In this document: piece after piece, positions 10,011-20,961 of the stretch
Numbering within the stretch: position 1 is the stretch's first letter
Layout of the letters: each line of letters begins with the position of its first letter
Assembly: GCA_037951105.1 (NCBI GenBank)
Contig: JBAMJV010008090.1
Location: forward strand, 62,001 to 126,000
Source of the DNA: Echinarachnius parma
Lineage: Eukaryota; Echinodermata; Echinoidea; Clypeasteroida; Echinarachniidae
Reading direction: 5' to 3'
Length of the DNA stretch: 64,000 nucleotides
Notes under the pieces: model-generated
The model's database searches: none
The model's input: the letters and a program-made list of their open reading frames with translations, nothing else
What the model was told of the DNA's origin: nothing
Translations under genes and position numbers: made by a program

Positions 10011-10129
10011 TAACCTTACTCATTACCTTTTTAATGTAGTATAAATTATTACACCGACCTCTTATACCGTATTCACTTACTACTAATATGATTCATTAAT
10101 CGTTTTATTATATACATGAATTACTTTCC

Positions 10130-10960
10130 TAATGCTTCTCAAATATTATCTTTAATACTTTTTGCGGATGATTCAAACTTGAGATCCAGATTCCTTGCTC
10201 AATATCGTTAATTAAATTACATTGGTCATTGGTACAGAAATTGATTCATGTAAAATAAATTATCATTAAATATTGTATATATTTTGTAGTAACACAATAC
10301 TTTCACTACCTGGACATATTAGTTTTACAAATAATATTAATTTATGACAAGTAGATATTTTCAAGTCACTGTGCCTAGGCTTATTGATAGTGATCTATCG
10401 TGGAAATCACTTACTCGTGCTATTTAATTTCTGGAAAAACTGGCATTTTATATAGGTTAAGGATTTTGTTTCAATCTACGGTTCTACATACTCTATATGG
10501 ATCATTAATATAATTGTACATGTATTATTCAATGTTTTCATGGGGCGATAGTGCATTATTATTATTATATGAACTTGTTTAAAATACAAAAGCGAGCTAT
10601 TGGAATTGTTGATTTTTAAAAAAGGGTTTTTACGCCCACACAATACAATTATTTTAGTCAAATAAAGTATTGAAACTAACTGATGTATATCTTTGTAATA
10701 TTGGGATATTAACAGTATAATTTATGTAGTATGAATTATCCACCAATGAACTTCCTGATACCTAGTTCTATGACGATATTTGAGATTTAAAATATTTTCA
10801 TAGGTACCCTACTCGGCAAAGTGGTCCCTTCCATTTAGCACGAACGCGTACACTATTTGCCCCAAAAAACAATTGTATTTTCAAGTGCAAACTTTTGGAA
10901 TGATTTTCTAAAATAAATTACTTCTACCCCTTCTCTTTTTGTATTTAAACGCAAATACAA
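10130..10960 (+). pseudogene. LINE relic: reverse transcriptase C-terminal part
   Basis: The catalytic box FADD (10161-10172) sits in LSLILFADDSNL. Downstream in various frames are FLGVIIDSDLSWK, a tract around YILYGSLI, and finally YPTRQSGPFHLARTRTLFAP, the conserved C-terminal text of CR1/L2-like non-LTR elements. There are many stops and frameshifts. It could be the 3' end of the same family as the endonuclease relic at 5918-7340, but the receptor exons lie between, so they are two insertions. Confidence 0.7.
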
Positions 10961-11309
10961 TCATTATGATTGATTAAGTACTTGAAATAATTATTGTTTA
11001 GTTTGTATTGATTTATGATTGATATGGTTATTACGTTGGAATATTTTATTTTTAGATCAAACTTTATTATATTCCCTATTTTTGGCGACTAATGAACCAT
11101 TTTAGACTTTAACAAATTATTGTATAATTTTTCCAAACTACCAATGTGCAATAAATGGTTGCATAAATTTGAATTAATTATTTTAGCCTTTTGTTTTTAG
11201 CTTTGAAAGGCAGGGCCTTTGATATTTGGCCCCTTTCCCTCCCTAAAGCGTATGTCCGACAAGTCATCATTATGTGTCATTTCTCAGAATTGGCTTTACA
11301 ATGGTCAAC
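10961..11309. other. No gene seen
   Basis: AT-rich spacer with no open frame of note, RNA gene or clear repeat recognised. Confidence 0.4.
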
Positions 11310-11611
11310 AACAAATTTGCACAGAGGCTCTCTGTAGGCCGAACCCCATCCAACGCCATTGGCTACACGCCAAACGATGATTGTGCTCCACCATGAAGGG
11401 GTGTCAACGAGCAATGTCCACTATTTCGTTAGATCATCGCAGTTTACGGTCTGTAATATCCTCAGACGTCATCGAGAGGAGGCTGGGTCAATTAAAGCTA
11501 TGGGAATCTGTTGGACGTCCACGATTGACCACAAGGATAAATGATCGCAATTTGCTTAACATGTGCCGTACAAACCGGAAATTCCAAAAAAGAGCCTTCG
11601 TCGTCTATTAA
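11310..11611 (+). pseudogene. Tc1/mariner-like transposase N-terminal relic, left arm
   Basis: One frame reads TVCNILRRHREEAGSIK and the next GRPRLTTRINDRNLLNMCRTNRK. This is the helix-turn-helix, GRPR linker and following helix of Tc1-type transposases, broken by a frameshift at about 11500. An inverted copy lies at 12760-12905. The arm is interrupted at 11608-11611 (TTAA) by the next element. Confidence 0.6.
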
Positions 11612-12237
11612 AGGGACTGTCCCTCTTTTACAAAACGTCTGAACAGTTTCCAGTTGACGGATGGGGATGAATGTAACCACAAAAAAAAACAGATCGAACA
11701 GCCCTGTAATTTGGATTATACGGATAAAAAACGAATGCGTCCCTCCATCAAACTATATATCGGTCAATAAAAGAGTTTAACTGATTTAGCATAATATTAC
11801 AACAATATTGTACTTATTCTTATAAAGGTATTGTGAAGCCCATTTGTAAAGGTATGTCACGGAAAAAATCTCAAAAATGTAGAATATGTAATTACATGTA
11901 ATCAGTTTAAGCGAGGTTTGGTTATTATGTTTAATATTCGGTCATGCTATTATTATGTGTGTGCGGGTCACGTTTGCTAGCGCGGGTCACTTAGGGGTCA
12001 CGGATAACGTTGTGGTACTTCGTGGAATCCGTGTACGAACTTCCTCACCGGGTGAATACACGTAAATGCACAATTAACCGTTGGTTGTCGTTTTATTAGT
12101 TTTATGTCTATAACTTCACGAAAAAGATATTTCAAGCCCTAATTTGTTCAGGCATGCTATTAAAAGACATTTTCTTTCATATAAGACAATAACCACACAA
12201 CTTTTGAAATTTGGCTTGCAAAAGAGGGAATGTCCCT
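11612..12237. mobile_element. TTAA-flanked AGGGACtGTCC element, copy 1
   Basis: A 626-bp element has its left end at AGGGACTGTCCCTCTTTTAC. The right end has CTTGCAAAAGAGGGAATGTCCCT. Flanks are TTAA (11608-11611) and TTAT (12238-12241, one mutation). It is about the same length as, and similar throughout to, the element at 15460-16091, including the shared GCTAGCGCGGGTCAC block. It has no transposase. Confidence 0.75.
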
Positions 12238-12905
12238 TTATAAGGACTTTATGGAAATGACGCCTTTCGCCAAACTGTACGTCAGAGATCGCTCTAACGT
12301 GGTCACCGAGCAAGATAAACATCCAAGTACCACTATAAACCATGCAACTGAGATTTACCGGACGTCCCTGGACTAGGAAGCCCAGAAGATTGCCGCCTGG
12401 AAACTACTAGTGATATGTTATCTTAGTGGGTACGAGCCATAACATCCTTGACCAAACAGATGGAGGACAAATTCGTCGATTACGTAACGAGAAGCTCCGA
12501 GATTTCAGAAGTCACAAAACGACTTGACGGTGTGACGGCATACGATGGTATGGCTCGTACCCATTAAGATGACATATCACGAGTGTCCAGGCGGCGATCT
12601 TCTGTACTCCCTAGTCCGGTATATCTTGGTTGCATGGTATGGGGTGGACACTTGGTAGTTTGTCTTGCTCGGTGACCATGTTAGATCGATCTCTGATCTA
12701 CAGTTTGGCGGAAGGCGTTGATTACATAGTGTTTTCTTCATAGACGGCAAAGGCTCCATTTCGGCATTTCCGATTTCTACGGCACATGTTAAGCAATTTG
12801 CGATAATTTATCCTGTGTCAATCATGTACGTCTTAGATATTCCCGTATCTTTAATTGACCCTCCTCTCGATGACGTCTGACGATGCGCCAACTATAGTGG
12901 CCTGG
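12238..12905. repeat. Rest of inverted Tc1-like repeat: left-arm remainder, loop, right arm
   Basis: 12250-12435 (ACGCCTTTCGCCAAACTGTA ... GGGTACGAGCCA) pairs with 12550-12725 (TGGCTCGTACCCATTAAGAT ... CAGTTTGGCGGAAGGCG). 12725-12905 reads on the minus strand as a second copy of the transposase relic at 11470-11611. The loop is about 12436-12548. The structure is therefore an inverted duplication of a transposase-derived segment. The minus-strand open frame at 12577-12759 belongs to it and is not a functional gene. Confidence 0.65.
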
Positions 12906-13036
12906 TTAGTGTTACATGTGTACTGTATCAATCACCATGCGAAATGTATGCAGTTCAATTAGTATGTGGCTGTGGTCTGTGCAGTGCAGTTCGAGAGTAG
13001 AAAACTACCGTCAGAATCGCCGTGAAAATGTCTTAA

Positions 13037-13121
13037 CCCGTTGAGTACGAATTGATTTTGGTATAACACGCATTCTCCATAGACTCAAGAACGAAATATT
13101 TCGGGACCAGTCCTCAACGGG
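13037..13121. mobile_element. Very short piggyBac-like MITE (85 bp)
   Basis: The ends CCCGTTGAGTACG and GTCCTCAACGGG are inverted and flanked by TTAA on both sides (13033-13036, 13122-13125). Only terminal sequence remains. Confidence 0.75.
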
Positions 13122-13319
13122 TTAAAAAGACAGTATTAAATGAAAGCACAACTATACAAGGCAAGCTTGGGCTATTTTGTACAGAAATATGACGCTTTGG
13201 TGTCCATTTGATTCCCCAAAATGTAATTTTTTGATCATTTACTTTTCGGCTCGTTCAGTTCATTCGCGCATGGCGGCGGAGTTATAAGCACTCCGTGAGT
13301 GCAGCTATTTCTAGTTTTA
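13122..13319. other. Unassigned spacer
   Basis: No open frame, RNA gene or repeat recognised. It includes a short GC patch (cgcgcatggcggcggag) at about 13265. Confidence 0.3.
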
Positions 13320-13710
13320 AGTCTAAAATGGTTCATTAAGCCTGCGTCACAAATCAAACGGACCCCGGCCGAATTTATAGATCGTCAGAGAGTCGCCAAA
13401 TTTCAATCCGCCACGGAGTCGAGCGTATTTTTCGCTCCCTGTCACATATTGGACGGGGCACGGGCGGACCCTCATATGGACATCACTGATCAGAAATCCG
13501 GCGCCCATCAGTAAACAAAAGGAGTCGGGCGAAAATCTCTGAATTTGGGAGCAGGTTTCGGTGCCCTGCGAACGTCGTCCAACCCCTAAAAAACGCGGCG
13601 GAGCCCGCAGGGATCGAGCATACACCGGCCGAATTCCTGGCGAAAATGTTCTTTTGAGCTCGCAGAGAAGTCGGGCGGGCTCCGTTTTTTTTTATTATTG
13701 TGACGGCCAC
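13320..13710. other. GC-rich island, probably a decayed repeat
   Basis: The stretch is markedly richer in G and C than its surroundings. The word CCGGCCGAATT recurs at about 13367 and 13627, and GTCGGGCG at about 13527 and 13671. Open frames occur on both strands only because stops are scarce in GC-rich text. No domain is recognised. A high-GC DNA-transposon fragment is the likeliest explanation. Confidence 0.35.
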
Positions 13711-15219
13711 TTTAGGCGGGAAAAATAGGTTAAAAGAATGATGTTGTATCTACAAACAAATATTTCAATTTTATGACCAACAGTGTATATAATGATGTAT
13801 ATATATATTAATATCATATTGTATAAATATCGCTCTTTAGTAAGTTTCCACTTATTATTATTTGTATTCGGTTGGATAGATTGTAATATTCTTGTTTATA
13901 GCATGTATGGTGTTATAAAAAAAAAAATAGTTTTTTGGCATAGCACCTCCTCTTCTCTTCTTTATTTTTGATTTCCTTTATTTTGTTTTTTTGTTTCAAT
14001 TTCGATGAGACACAATTACCCCTGGAATGTTTTACAAGCTTTGCTTCTCTTTGGTTTCCTCATATTTCACGTTATGTTCATTTCAAACAAATGATTGATT
14101 ATGGAATATTAATTGTTTATTAGCCTTGTGTGTATTTTATATTGTATTTTGTTCATGAATATATTGTTTGTTTGTATATTCACTTGTTTGAACAATTTTT
14201 GGGAAATATGGAAATAAATTCATATCAAATACATTCAAAATATATTAGTCTATTATGTGTAAACATTTCCCCCCTAGTACGTTTAATTGTTTTTCTCCAA
14301 ATCATTTGGGGAACATGCCCCCCCCCCTCAAGTCCTAGCTACGCCTCCGTTGACTCTCAATGATCATGATGATATCACAAGACTCATGTAAACAACAGTG
14401 CTAGAGCCGATTTGTTATTGAAGGTCTACACAAATGACAAAAAGGCATGCGACATAAATAATTAAACATATATACAAAACTGCATGCCTACTTAAACACT
14501 TTATATCGACGGTTCTACACATTAAACTGTAGCTAGTTGTTTTAACTCCCTGAAATGTTACATTCGTTTCCACCAGTTATATAGATACGTTAGTAGATTA
14601 TTAAAATGATAAATGCATGAGAACACAGTTGTGGAAAATGTCAAGGAACAATAACAAATGCAACAATAATATGCGAATCTACTTCTGATCAATTGTGGTA
14701 AAAAAACAAATCAATGACGGATCAATTTATGCCTGCTTATTAATTGTTCGAAATATATTTTTTTTAAAGAGTGTATATGCACAAAGCAATAAAACCAATT
14801 AGTGTAATTCTATAAATAAGGGTACCTTCATATAGCACATGATTTAATCTTACAAATGCCTCATTCGTAGCATGCCAAGCCACATTTAGGAAAATGTGAT
14901 TCAATTGTGCACACGTTTCTTGATGTACATACATTGCTTAGCAGGTTTAAACACATTTGTCACAAATAGGTAGACCAAAAATGTCGGTTTTGGATGGCTT
15001 TATGTATGTAGTCATCTACTGATTGATTGATTGATTGGTTGATTGATCAATTGATATATGAGATTTAGAAAATAAACTAACGTGGGGAGAATGTTAATAA
15101 CTAACAGTATAACAGTCACATTAGAATTCAGCGTAAACACTTCTATCATTTTGGTTCGTGCTAAGTAATTAAATCTTACACGCCAATTGAATTCACTATC
15201 TATCCATCTGGAACTGGCC
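13711..15219. other. AT-rich spacer with a GATT microsatellite
   Basis: No exon or RNA gene is recognised. A (GATT)n microsatellite lies at about 15019-15055. A short C run (14320-14328) is followed by CCTAGCTACGCC. Confidence 0.4.
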
Positions 15220-15455
15220 ACAAATCTAGTCACAACAACCCACAAGTTATTTGTTGGATGCAGATTAAACTGTATGTCGAGTTCTTCGTCATTGTAATCA
15301 TTCAAGTTCGTTTAAGGGTGTACAAACAGAATGTTATGAAGAGACATTAATCACCCATTGGTTTGCATTGTCGTTTTATTGGATATTGATTGATATATTA
15401 AAAATCATTCACACCCAATATTATTGTGCAAAATGTCAGAAATGTGACCTATAGT
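15220..15455. repeat. Segmental duplication, copy 1 (5' piece)
   Basis: The block AAGTTATTTGTTGGATGCAG, GTCGAGTTCTT, TTGCATTGTCGTTTTATTGG and TTAAAAATCATTCACA matches 20540-20700 in the same order. The duplication resumes at about 16479 after two TTAA insertions. It is intronic or intergenic and non-coding. Confidence 0.7.
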
Positions 15456-15459
15456 TTAA

Positions 15460-16091
15460 AGGGACAGGTCCACTTTTACAAAACGTTTGAACAGCTTTCA
15501 GTTGACGGATGGGGATCAATGTAACACGCAAAAAAAAAATCAGAGCCAACAGCCCTCTAATTTGGATTCTACGAATAAAAAACGAATGCGTCCCTCCATT
15601 TAAACTATATATCGGTCAATAAAGGAGTTCAACTGATTTAGCATAATATTACAACAATATAGTACTAATTCTCGTAAAGGTATTGTAAAGCCGACATTTG
15701 TTAACGTATGTCACGGAAAAATATCTCAAAAAGAAAGAATATATAATTACATGTAGTCAGTTTAAACGATGTTTGGGTATTTTGCTTTGTAAACGCTCAC
15801 ACATTAGTACTTACGCGCTGGTCACGTAGCTAGCGCGGGTCACGTAGGGGTCATGCATACCGATCTGGCACTCCGTGAAATCTATGTACGAACTTACTAA
15901 CCGGCCGAAAATACGTATGTACCTAATTAACCGACGTCCCTCAGTTTATTCAGTTTTAGGTCTATAACTCCACGAAAAAGAGATTTCAAGCCCTAATTTT
16001 TTCAGGCATGCTATTAAATGACATTTCCTTTCATATAAGACAATAACCTCGCAACTTTTGAATTTTGGCTTGCAAAAGTGGATCTCTCCCT
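15460..16091. mobile_element. TTAA-flanked AGGGACaGGTCC element, copy 2
   Basis: This 632-bp element starts AGGGACAGGTCCACTTTTAC and ends AAAAGTGGATCTCTCCCT. It is flanked by TTAA at 15456-15459 and 16092-16095 and aligns along its length with the element at 11612-12237. The right TTAA is also the left TTAA of the next element. Confidence 0.8.
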
Positions 16092-16095
16092 TTAA

Positions 16096-16474
16096 AGGGA
16101 CTTAGTAACATTGTCCAAATCCTCAAAATAAAATTTTAATTCTAGCGGTTCCTTCATACCTTGTTGTATTTGTATAACCACTAAAATCATGGGACAGGTT
16201 TCGGTTTTTCAAATTTCCCATTCGTTACAAAGATATGTACGATCGAAGTATTCAGATAAGAAAAACTCCGGTGGAGTTTTTTTTTACCGTGTACAAAGTG
16301 AGTGCAGTGAGTTAGTGACTATCACTTTGCATTTTCGCTCATTACTTGGCCATGCAATGTCCATTTGACTTGAAATTTTCACACAATACCCTGTGGACAT
16401 AAGATAACAACAATATACATTGCATCAACCATTCATCATTTTTTTGCAAATGTCAACAAAGTTACTAGATCCCT
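16096..16474. mobile_element. AGGGAyCTAGTAAC MITE, second element on the same TTAA
   Basis: Left end AGGGACTTAGTAACATTGTC; right end CAACAAAGTTACTAGATCCC-T; TTAA at 16092-16095 and 16475-16478. The family has other copies at 2913-3275, 22099-22484 and 29685-29975. It is 379 bp and non-coding. Confidence 0.8.
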
Positions 16475-16478
16475 TTAA

Positions 16479-17267
16479 ATGCGTAGCATAAAAAAAAACG
16501 CTGACGGAATGAGTAGAACGTTAGCTTAACTTTCGAAGTTTGTACAATTATTTTTAAAGTGTACTGTTTATCAAATTGTCAAATCGCAACTTTCCTTTAC
16601 ATGGAGTACAATGATCTTTCTTTCCAAGTATACATTTCTATCCCGGGGAAAATGTTGGTTATTATAACATATTCATTTGATAACGTTAAAGGGGTACTTT
16701 TAGTGTTGTGTGAATAATATTAATAATTTAAATAATTGAGCAGCCATTGTACTATAATGAGATTGGATATTCTGTATTAATTTATATTATATAACCATTC
16801 TGTTATTTGGAAGATATATAACATTTCATATGTTTGCATTACTGTATACGGTATCAGAGGAAAATTGACCTGATATTTCTAATACAAGTGAACAATAGAC
16901 AAAGAATGTGTAGGTACCCCGGATGGTCACAATTTGTTTCTTCATTTTTATTTACATTATATTGTTATTATAATAACTGTTTTTTGCAAGATTATTGCAT
17001 GCATTCATGTTATTGACCTTATATGAATGTAGTATACTCACTTTGTCATTTGCAACAAACATGTATAATGTAATTGCATATTTGTATTATTTACTTTATA
17101 TTCTAGAATAATCCATTTGTTTTAGATATGTTATTATCATTTAGTAATGTTGAAGAGGTATTTGTGTTATAATTCTGCATGAAAATAAAATAACCCAAAT
17201 AATGGAGTATTTATGTATTATTTTGTTTCTATCACTTTGCACGCCCTGCGTTATGAAATTGGGCGTA
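16479..17267. repeat. Segmental duplication, copy 1 (3' piece) and AT-rich spacer
   Basis: 16490-16770 matches 20760-20960 through GAGTAGAACGT, ATGATCTTTCTTTCCAAGTA, TATCCCGGG and GCCATTGTACTATAAT. The remainder to 17267 is AT-rich, with no exon recognised. Confidence 0.6.
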
Positions 17268-17770
17268 GTTTATGGGGTACATTGTTATATCAAATCATGC
17301 ATGAATATAAAACGGTATTGTTGAACGACATTTAAAATGCTGAGTGAACAAAGTAATGAATAGTATACTTTTGCAGCAATATTGATCTGTTTCAGTAGCT
17401 TTCCCAATGTTTATATTGGTGTTGAGGGAGCCTGAGCCCCCCCCCCCCCCCCCCCCCCCCTCTCTTTAAAAAGCTACACCACTATTAATTAACGGTACGA
17501 TATAAATCTGTTCATTAGATTACAATATACACTCCGAAATGTACGTATTGCGGACGTGGTAATAACGGCTTGTAATGGCCATATTACAATAGTTGCAAAA
17601 ACAAACTATATAATTAAGACTGTATAATTATTTCAAATGACTATACTTTGCAATCACAATAAATGCATCTAACCACATGTGTTACATGTATTACAAATTC
17701 AGACTGGATGTATTTTCAAACATCAACCATAATCATGTATTTAATCATGTATAAGGTTCTCAACAGTATA
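17268..17770. repeat. Segmental duplication block P, copy 1, with C24 tract
   Basis: The block GGGGTACATTGTTATATCAA, ACGGTATTGTTGAACGACAT, CAATATTGATC, a poly-C run (17437-17460, 24 C), AAAAAGCTACACCACTA, and ACCACATGTGTTACATGTAT recurs at 24355-24800. A partial third copy is at 19805-20065. It is non-coding. Confidence 0.75.
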
Positions 17771-17773
17771 TAA

Positions 17774-19535
17774 AGGCCCAGTCCCATACTGCCGATTTTC
17801 ACGGCGAATCGCAACGATTGGACGTTCGCCGAGAAAATCGCTTAGGTCGTGTTGCATCGTATTACATCGTATCGATTCTTCCCCAAAACCGTTGCGCATC
17901 GTGAAGAAAATCGTGAAAGCGGAACAGGAATCGCCATCTTAAACTGTTCAAAACAGTCGCCACGCCACGACGATTTCCATCAAAAATCGTTCCACAAGTC
18001 GTTCCACATCGTTGCAATTCGCTGCGACTCGCATCGCTTCGTTGTGAAGATCGCCGCTTTCCGTTCTACCGTATTCCCATTTGTGGCGATTTTTACGACG
18101 AACAACAACGAATCAGAACGAATCAACACGAATCAGAACGAACAAATACGAACTGACACGAAACCAACGCGACAAAATGTTTAATCAGACAACTTTCAGG
18201 AATATTATGACGGTTGTAGAAAATGATTGTAACAAGCAAAGTATGTCCTGAATGTGGGTGAAATAGTTTGACACATATGCTTATTTCGCTATAAAACTCG
18301 CCTACGCAGTTAACATACACAATAAATCCACAAATTATTGCAGTTTGAGTAATAATATCGTTGCGGCATGGAGATAGTTTTGAACCGGTTCAAAACTATC
18401 GTTGTGCTAACACGAGTCACGGCGTTCTTGGCGATGCGCAACGTTGCCAAAGAGGCACGTTGTACATACAGAAAATGTTACATTCAGATAATGCTATGTC
18501 TATAAGCTAATATTGCCATTTTCTGAAACCTGTGCTGTGCATGACGATGGAAGTTAAAGCCTCGGGTTCTGTTATAGAAACCCGATTCTACACAGTATGG
18601 GATTGTTAATATTCAGTGTATCGGCACAGAGGGGTAATCCGTTCATGAAATTCAACTGGACAGAATGAAAATAAGTAATATTTGTTTAATATTACAAACT
18701 TTCAGATTGAGATACGTGAATTAATAAATGGATATAAGTGACTAACATGAGGTTGCACAAGATAAACAATATTGTTTGTATCACCGGGAAATTGTGTATG
18801 CACGAATATATCCATAATGTGTCTCCACGAGATCGCGATGTGCACATCAGCGGCGTGGAGATGTGGACGGTCGATGACCGGTGTCCCACGACCAGGCTTA
18901 GAATTTGAGGAACTTAATAAGTCTAAGAGTAAATTTCTATGTGCATTGAGACAATTGGTCTGTGCACACTTTTACAGTGAATATTCACTTTAGCCAAGTT
19001 CGGCCTCTGTTACTGTGATCCTAAAAGGACGCATCTATGTGGGTGAACATCGCTACATTTGTAGCCTTGCCCACAGAGGTTCTGTACGTGACAACAGGGC
19101 TTTAAAGTATCATATAGTCCAATCGAGATGTAGTCTCGATCGGAGACTTACGTAATAAAATAGGAAGATTAAATGAGAACTAAATGAGAACGGTTTGAAG
19201 ACCGAATTACAACGACTCGTAACGAATTACAACGACTGGCGACGACTTGAGTGATTTTCTCCCTGAATGATAATCCGTCGCGAGTCGCCGTAGAAATCGC
19301 CACTATGAGACCGCAACTTTTTTCCTGCCACGATTTTTCTACAGCGATGGTTGAAGACAAAAGAAGGACGGAGTGACTCGTCGAACAACGACGAAGAACG
19401 AATATTCGTTCTGAGTCGCCGTACATTCTTCTCAATTCGTTGTTAAACCGTGGTTAAATCGAGTCGATTCGTTCTAGTAAATTGTAGCGAGTCGTTGCGA
19501 GTCGCCGTGAAAATCGTCAGTATGGGACTGGGCCT
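17774..19535. mobile_element. PIF/Harbinger-like non-autonomous element (1.76 kb)
   Basis: The inverted ends AGGCCCAGTCCCATACTG ... CAGTATGGGACTGGGCCT continue inward as CGATTTTCACGGCGA. The 3-bp flank TAA (17771-17773 and 19536-19538) is a TWA-type duplication expected of PIF/Harbinger. The paralogous block at 24780-24830 lacks the element at the same point. The interior has CGAATCAGAACGAATC-type repeats and a perfect 28-bp palindrome at 18373-18400. No transposase is recognisable. Confidence 0.75.
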
Positions 19536-20066
19536 TAAGCAATTTATTGTGGCTTTTGAAACTGGGTAATTTTGTTTTCAACAATGCTCATTCAGCCATG
19601 AAGTGATAGATGTATTATCTGATTTCACACAAATTGCAATAATAAATGTGGAAAAAAATCTTTTCAAAGCAAAATTGTTATGGTTTGTAGTAGACTTGTT
19701 CAAAGTTTGGTTTATCCATGATGTACATCTATGGAGTGTTGCTCGTATACAAGTAAAACAATTGATAATTTCTAATGATATGACTGTTACTGCTTGCTAA
19801 CAAATTAGTGCATTTTACCACAAAAGCCATATTCTGTACACTTTTGCAACAATATTGATCAATTTGTGTGGTCAAGATAGCTGTTTTCGGTAACTTTCCC
19901 AATGTTTATAATTGGCTTTAAGGGGCACGAGCTCCCCCCCCCCCCCACCCCCACCCTCCTCCTTAAAAAGTTACACCACTAGTAAGTTTACGGTACGATA
20001 GAAATATGTTCATTACATGATATTGAACGAAATGTACGTAATGTGGACGTGGTAATAGTTCGGAAA
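19536..20066. repeat. Block P continuation and third poly-C copy
   Basis: 19539-19680 continues block P: GCAATTTATTGTGG, AACTGGGTAATTTTGTTTTC and GCCATGAAGTGATAGATG match 24820-24960. 19805-20065 is a separate, more diverged copy of the poly-C part, with C13 at 19934-19946. It lies about 200 bp upstream of the second leader exon, so this repeat may be the duplicated promoter-proximal sequence of the receptor family. Confidence 0.6.
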
Positions 20067-20261
20067 GCCATTATTCAAGTATCATGTACAATAAATTATT
20101 TCTTAACAATTCAACTGTATTCATTTCGCGTACAACACATTGAGGAAGTAAGGTTATTTTTTAACTGTGAACGCAAAACATTGATGCGGAATGAGCTCAC
20201 CATTACAAACAGATCAGCCAGCATAGACATGATAGACTGACAAACTTAAATCAAGATCATC

Positions 20262-20343
20262 ATGATCATGTCGATCATTACTCCGATATTCGTCATTTTG
20301 GTACTGTCCATCAGACATGTTACATGTCAAACTAATGGCCAAG
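20262..20343 (+). CDS. Second leader (signal peptide) exon, start of SRCR receptor gene
   Basis: The exon begins ATG ATC ATG (20262 or 20268, same frame). It encodes a hydrophobic segment (ITPIFVILVLS) and ends TCQTNGQ at the donor GTAAGC (20344-20349), phase 1. It is a paralogue of the exon at 25-100 and also shares the first intron bases (GTAAGCATTTTGT). Its phase-1 end joins in frame to the SRCR exon at 28170 (G+TT = Val) or to the broken one at 25853. Use of the second ATG gives a length identical to the first leader (76 bp). No TATA box or initiator stands out upstream. Confidence 0.65.
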
Positions 20344-20349
20344 GTAAGC

Positions 20350-20539
20350 ATTTTGTGTTTCTATTTAATGTTCATGATCCTTACATTATTAACCATGTGT
20401 AATAAAATAATGACAAACGGTAACGAATAGTAAGATTACAGAATGATTATATTATTATTATAATCATCGTTAGCTATCATGATCACTCAGACATTCGAAG
20501 CCAAATAATATAGCATGAAACTAAAATTACAGCCCAAAA
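20350..20539. other. Start of intron 1 of the SRCR gene
   Basis: AT-rich, no further feature recognised. Confidence 0.4.
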
Positions 20540-20960
20540 GTTATTTGTTGGGTGCGGATTAAACTGTAGGTCGAGTTCTTGATTCTAATCATTCCAGTTA
20601 TGTCATGAAAAAAAGAATGTCATGAAAAGACACAGTTTGCAATGTTGTTTTATTGGATAATGATTGATATTAAAAATCGTTCACAGCCATATTGTAACAA
20701 GCCCAAAATATGAACTATATTTAAAACAACAAATAATTTAAATGTGTATATAGTATACCAAAACAAACGGTGGCGGATAAAGTAGAACGTCAAATTTAAA
20801 CTTTCTTTTACATTGAGTATAATGATCTTTCTTTCCAAGTATACATTTTTATCCCGGGAAAAAAAACATTTGAAGGGGTACTTTAAGTGATGTCTGAACA
20901 ATATTAATAATTAGACAATGAAGTAGCCATTGTACTATAATAGGATTGAATATTGTGTAT
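20540..20960. repeat. Segmental duplication, copy 2 (empty TTAA site)
   Basis: This is collinear with 15220-15455 plus 16479-16770, but at 20721-20724 there is a single TTAA where copy 1 carries two TTAA elements. It ends where the minus-strand LINE begins. Confidence 0.7.
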
Positions 20961-20961
20961 T

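Noticed and set aside
13299-13710. Overlapping open frames on both strands in the GC-rich island
   Set aside because: Stop codons are rare in GC-rich text; the frames overlap each other and show no domain.
17849-18184. 111-residue open frame at the left end of the Harbinger-like element
   Set aside because: It is translated terminal repeat and CGAATCAGAACGA repeats, with no transposase motif.
20066-20261. Core promoter of the second leader exon
   Set aside because: No TATA box, initiator or downstream element stands out; a promoter must lie near here, but I cannot place it.
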